64,000 nucleotides of DNA from an uncultured Psychrobacter sp. (GTDB lineage Bacteria; Pseudomonadota; Gammaproteobacteria; Pseudomonadales; Moraxellaceae). The notes beneath the pieces were generated by a model. It was not told the DNA's origin. It saw nothing but the letters and a program-made list of their open reading frames with translations, and did no database searches. How positions within the stretch are numbered: position 1 is the stretch's first letter; the number at the start of each line of letters is the position of its first letter. Positions 61,724-64,000 of the stretch are shown here, one piece after another. The stretch spans positions 124,001-188,000 of the forward strand of contig CANMUI010000006.1 of the NCBI GenBank assembly GCA_947501045.1, given 5' to 3'. The translations under genes and the position numbers were made by a program.

Positions 61724-62500
61724 ATGGAACAAAAGGTATTTTTGCAGGTTACCGCATTGGATAATGGTGTTTATCAATTGGGTCTCAACCGTCCTGAGCG
61801 TAAGAACGCCCTCAACACCGAGCTAGTAGTACATCTAGCCGATACTCTAGAGTTTTTAGTCAATACAGAATCGGCTAGAGTCATCGTTATACATGGGCTG
61901 TCAGGAGATTTCGCTGCGGGTGCTGATATTGATGAGATTGCAACATTAAGTCCAAAACAAGCGTTGCTAGATGCGCGGGTCAGTGCTTGGCGCCGTATCA
62001 GACAATGTCCAATTCCTATCATCGCCGCAGTTGAAGGCTATTGTCTTGGCGGTGGTATGGAGCTGTTATTGTCTTGCGATTTTGCTTTGGCACATATCAA
62101 TGCCAAATTTGGACTACCAGAAGTCAAGCTTGGATTGATGCCGGGCGCTGGCGGTACACAAATTCTGCCAAGGCTTATTGGTAAAAACCGCGCTGCAAGA
62201 ATGATATATTCAGGCGAGATTATGCCAGCGTCTACTATGGCCGAGTGGGGTGTGGTGACTGATTTAGTGGCTGACGATGTGCTAGAAGCGGCAGTGTCGG
62301 TTGCGACTAAGATCGCTAGAAATGCGCCATTTGCTATTAGCCAAGCCAAGCAATCATTGAATAACTCAGTAGAGATGGGTCTTGAGACGGCCATGAGTTT
62401 TGAGCGCCAAGCTTTTTCTATGTTGGCCTCTACGACTGATAAAACAGAAGGCATTACCGCTTTTAAAGAAAAAAGGCACGCCAAATTTACGGGAAATTAA
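61724..62500 (+). CDS. paaF: Enoyl-CoA hydratase, PaaF-like (first)
   Basis: A 258-aa crotonase with both catalytic glutamates: EGYCLGGGMELLLSCD and FGLPEVKLGLMPGAGGTQ. By position it is the 2,3-dehydroadipyl-CoA hydratase. AGGAAGGAA precedes ATG 61724. Two bases separate its stop from the next ATG, so the two hydratase genes are coupled. Which of the two is the true PaaF cannot be decided from sequence. Confidence 0.8.
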   Translation: MEQKVFLQVTALDNGVYQLGLNRPERKNALNTELVVHLADTLEFLVNTESARVIVIHGLSGDFAAGADIDEIATLSPKQALLDARVSAWRRIRQCPIPIIAAVEGYCLGGGMELLLSCDFALAHINAKFGLPEVKLGLMPGAGGTQILPRLIGKNRAARMIYSGEIMPASTMAEWGVVTDLVADDVLEAAVSVATKIARNAPFAISQAKQSLNNSVEMGLETAMSFERQAFSMLASTTDKTEGITAFKEKRHAKFTGN

Positions 62501-62502
62501 TT

Positions 62503-63339
62503 ATGAAAAAGGACTCAGTAGCAAAATCGAAAGAGCTGACAAATGATATAAAAACTATCCTAGAAAAATATGAGCTGGTAAACGTCAACAAACACGACTT
62601 TGGTGTTTATCAGCTATCTTTAAATAGACCTAAAGTGCTCAACGCTCTAAACGATGAATTGATGCGTCAGCTAAGTGACGTGATTACTCTACTGCAAAAC
62701 CATGATGCGCGTTGTTTTGTATTAACAGGTAGTCAAAAGGCCTTTGCTGCTGGCGGCGATATCAGTGAGATGAGCGGTAAAAGCTACGCGCAAGTGACCG
62801 AGGAGCAGTATGTAACTTCGATATGGTCAAAACTTGAGCAGCGTCATATTCCTATAGTAGCTGCTGTAAATGGCCTAGCACTAGGTGGCGGCTGTGAGCT
62901 TGCCATGCTGTGCGACATTATAGTCGCAGGTTACAGCGCAACTTTTGGGCTACCTGAGGCAGGTTTAGGTATTATCCCTGGTGCCGGGGGGACGCAGCGG
63001 CTCATACGAGCAGTAGGTAAAGCCAAGGCTATGGATGTCATATTAAGCGGTAAGACACTAACTGCGATAGAAGCCGAGCGTAGCGGCCTAATCTCACGAG
63101 TTATTGATGACGATAAAGTGCTTGCAGAGGCATTGTATATTGCCAGTAACATCGCTAAGCGCTCCAAACCTGTAATTAGCATGGCCAAAAAAGTAGTGGA
63201 TTATGCTCATGAGTCCAGTTTGAAAAATGGCATGCAATATGAGCAGCAAAACTTTTATGCCACCTTTGCCTTAGAGGATCAAAAAGAAGGCATGCAGGCT
63301 TTTTTGGAAAGACGCAAACCGAATTGGCAAGATAAGTAA
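62503..63339 (+). CDS. Enoyl-CoA hydratase, PaaF/PaaG-like (second)
   Basis: A 278-aa crotonase with the glutamate pair in LALGGGCELAMLCDI and FGLPEAGLGIIPGAGGTQRL and with SQKAFAAGGDISEM. About 25 charged N-terminal residues precede the fold, more than in its neighbour. It starts 2 bp after the first hydratase stop. Either enzyme could hydrate 2,3-dehydroadipyl-CoA; the other may assist opening of oxepin-CoA, since PaaN lacks a hydratase domain. That is inference. Confidence 0.78.
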   Translation: MKKDSVAKSKELTNDIKTILEKYELVNVNKHDFGVYQLSLNRPKVLNALNDELMRQLSDVITLLQNHDARCFVLTGSQKAFAAGGDISEMSGKSYAQVTEEQYVTSIWSKLEQRHIPIVAAVNGLALGGGCELAMLCDIIVAGYSATFGLPEAGLGIIPGAGGTQRLIRAVGKAKAMDVILSGKTLTAIEAERSGLISRVIDDDKVLAEALYIASNIAKRSKPVISMAKKVVDYAHESSLKNGMQYEQQNFYATFALEDQKEGMQAFLERRKPNWQDK

Positions 63340-63383
63340 TCAAGGATAACTCATTGAGAATAAGCAACTGAGAATAAATAGCT

Positions 63384-64000
63384 ATGGACATCGCTAAGCT
63401 CATTAATCAGCCTTTTATGCATCCTGATACCGCACAGGACTTTTCTGCGCGCCTGTTTGTACAGGCAATGCTAGATTTTGAGTTGGCCATTATCGCCGCT
63501 CGAGAACAGCAAAACCTCATTCCTACAGGTACGCTTCAGCAGTTTAAGCAAGTGCTAGCAATAGGCAACTTTGATATAGAAGCGATTGGCGCGCAAACTT
63601 ATTTGGGTGGCAATGCCGCCATTCCTTTTGTTAAAGAGGCCAAAACCTTACTGCCAAAAGAGCTAAAGCCTTATTTCCATCAAACGGTGACCAGTCAAGA
63701 TGTTGTTGATACGGCGATGATGATAATGTTAAAACCGGTACTCAAGCGTATTAATCAGGATTTACTTGAGATTTTACAAGCATGTTCGTTATTGATTGAG
63801 ACTCACCAAGCCACGCCGATGACTGGCAGAACGTTATTGCAGCAAGCACTACCAATTACTTTTGGGGTAAAAGTTGCGCATTGGGCGTCCTCACTAATTG
63901 CTATCGTGCCAAACTTGCAACGTTTAGAGCATGAAGGGTTTTATTTGCAGTGGGGCGGTCCTGTTGGGGTAAGCGATGCAGAAAATGAGCACTATGAATT
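63384..64000 (+). CDS. pcaB: 3-carboxy-cis,cis-muconate cycloisomerase-like protein (3' end outside window)
   Basis: ATG at 63384 opens a frame that stays open to the window end (about 205 codons). The translation has FSARLFVQAMLDFELAIIAA, YLGGNAAIPFVKEA, TSQDVVDTAMM and MTGRTLLQQALPITFGVKVA, the PcaB pattern within the fumarase/adenylosuccinate lyase superfamily. The enzyme cyclises 3-carboxymuconate in the protocatechuate branch of the 3-oxoadipate pathway. Its start 44 bp after the second hydratase links paa and pca catabolism. The ribosome site is weak, so the exact start is uncertain. Confidence 0.8.
   Translation, partial: MDIAKLINQPFMHPDTAQDFSARLFVQAMLDFELAIIAAREQQNLIPTGTLQQFKQVLAIGNFDIEAIGAQTYLGGNAAIPFVKEAKTLLPKELKPYFHQTVTSQDVVDTAMMIMLKPVLKRINQDLLEILQACSLLIETHQATPMTGRTLLQQALPITFGVKVAHWASSLIAIVPNLQRLEHEGFYLQWGGPVGVSDAENEHYE

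Overview
The window reads as chromosomal DNA of a moderately AT-rich gammaproteobacterium of the Moraxellaceae, most likely Psychrobacter. The basis is protein similarity recalled for that family: a carnitine monooxygenase close to the Acinetobacter CntA/CntB pair, and Acinetobacter-like phenylacetate and lysine catabolism genes. It carries dense catabolic operons separated by short AT-rich spacers. I saw no rRNA, tRNA or CRISPR array.

Layout. (1) 1-13.9 kb is a catabolic segment bounded by two near-identical copies of a thiamine-diphosphate decarboxylase gene (AruI/acetolactate-synthase type) in direct orientation. Between them lie D-lactate dehydrogenase, a YjiH-type membrane protein, an acetylpolyamine amidohydrolase/HDAC-family enzyme, carnitine monooxygenase (cntA, cntB), a LysR regulator and a BCCT transporter. 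(2) 14-22.4 kb holds a YgjP-type metallopeptidase, a TPR-like protein, an acetyl-CoA hydrolase/CoA-transferase, the decayed tail of a type I restriction HsdR gene, an ECHDC3-like crotonase homologue, glycerate kinase, and cobalamin salvage genes cobT, cobS and a cobC-like phosphatase. (3) 22.6-36.5 kb is accessory DNA. It has an orphan type VI secretion VgrG followed by a candidate two-enzyme peptidoglycan-hydrolase effector between two exported, candidate immunity proteins. Next comes a three-gene TerB / DUF2791 ATPase (BrxD-like) / Lhr-like helicase operon, a candidate poorly characterised defence or stress system. Pseudogene debris lies around these genes (29.8 kb, and an internally deleted emrE at 36.4 kb). 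(4) 36.6-45 kb is a lysine/pipecolate degradation locus: LysR, hglS, amaB, an NhaC-family antiporter, amaA and a GlxA/AraC-type regulator. (5) 45.3-48.9 kb is an acyl-CoA dehydrogenase plus two short-chain dehydrogenases. (6) 49-64 kb is an orphan TRAP DctP lipoprotein, then the phenylacetate pathway as two divergent arms. paaG, a thioesterase gene and paaABCDE are on the minus strand; paaN, paaH, paaI, paaK and two paaF-like hydratases are on the plus strand, running into a pcaB-like gene cut by the window end.

How it works together. The paa genes take phenylacetate through phenylacetyl-CoA, the epoxide, oxepin-CoA and ring opening to 3-oxoadipyl-CoA. No thiolase is in the window; the adjacent pcaB suggests a protocatechuate operon could supply it. 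AmaA, AmaB and HglS form the pipecolate to 2-hydroxyglutarate route. CntA/CntB with the BCCT carrier would import and cleave carnitine to trimethylamine and malic semialdehyde. Dispersed hairpin-forming repeats of about 110-160 bp sit in at least three intergenic regions (a fourth partial copy near 13.9 kb) and show paired changes in their stems.
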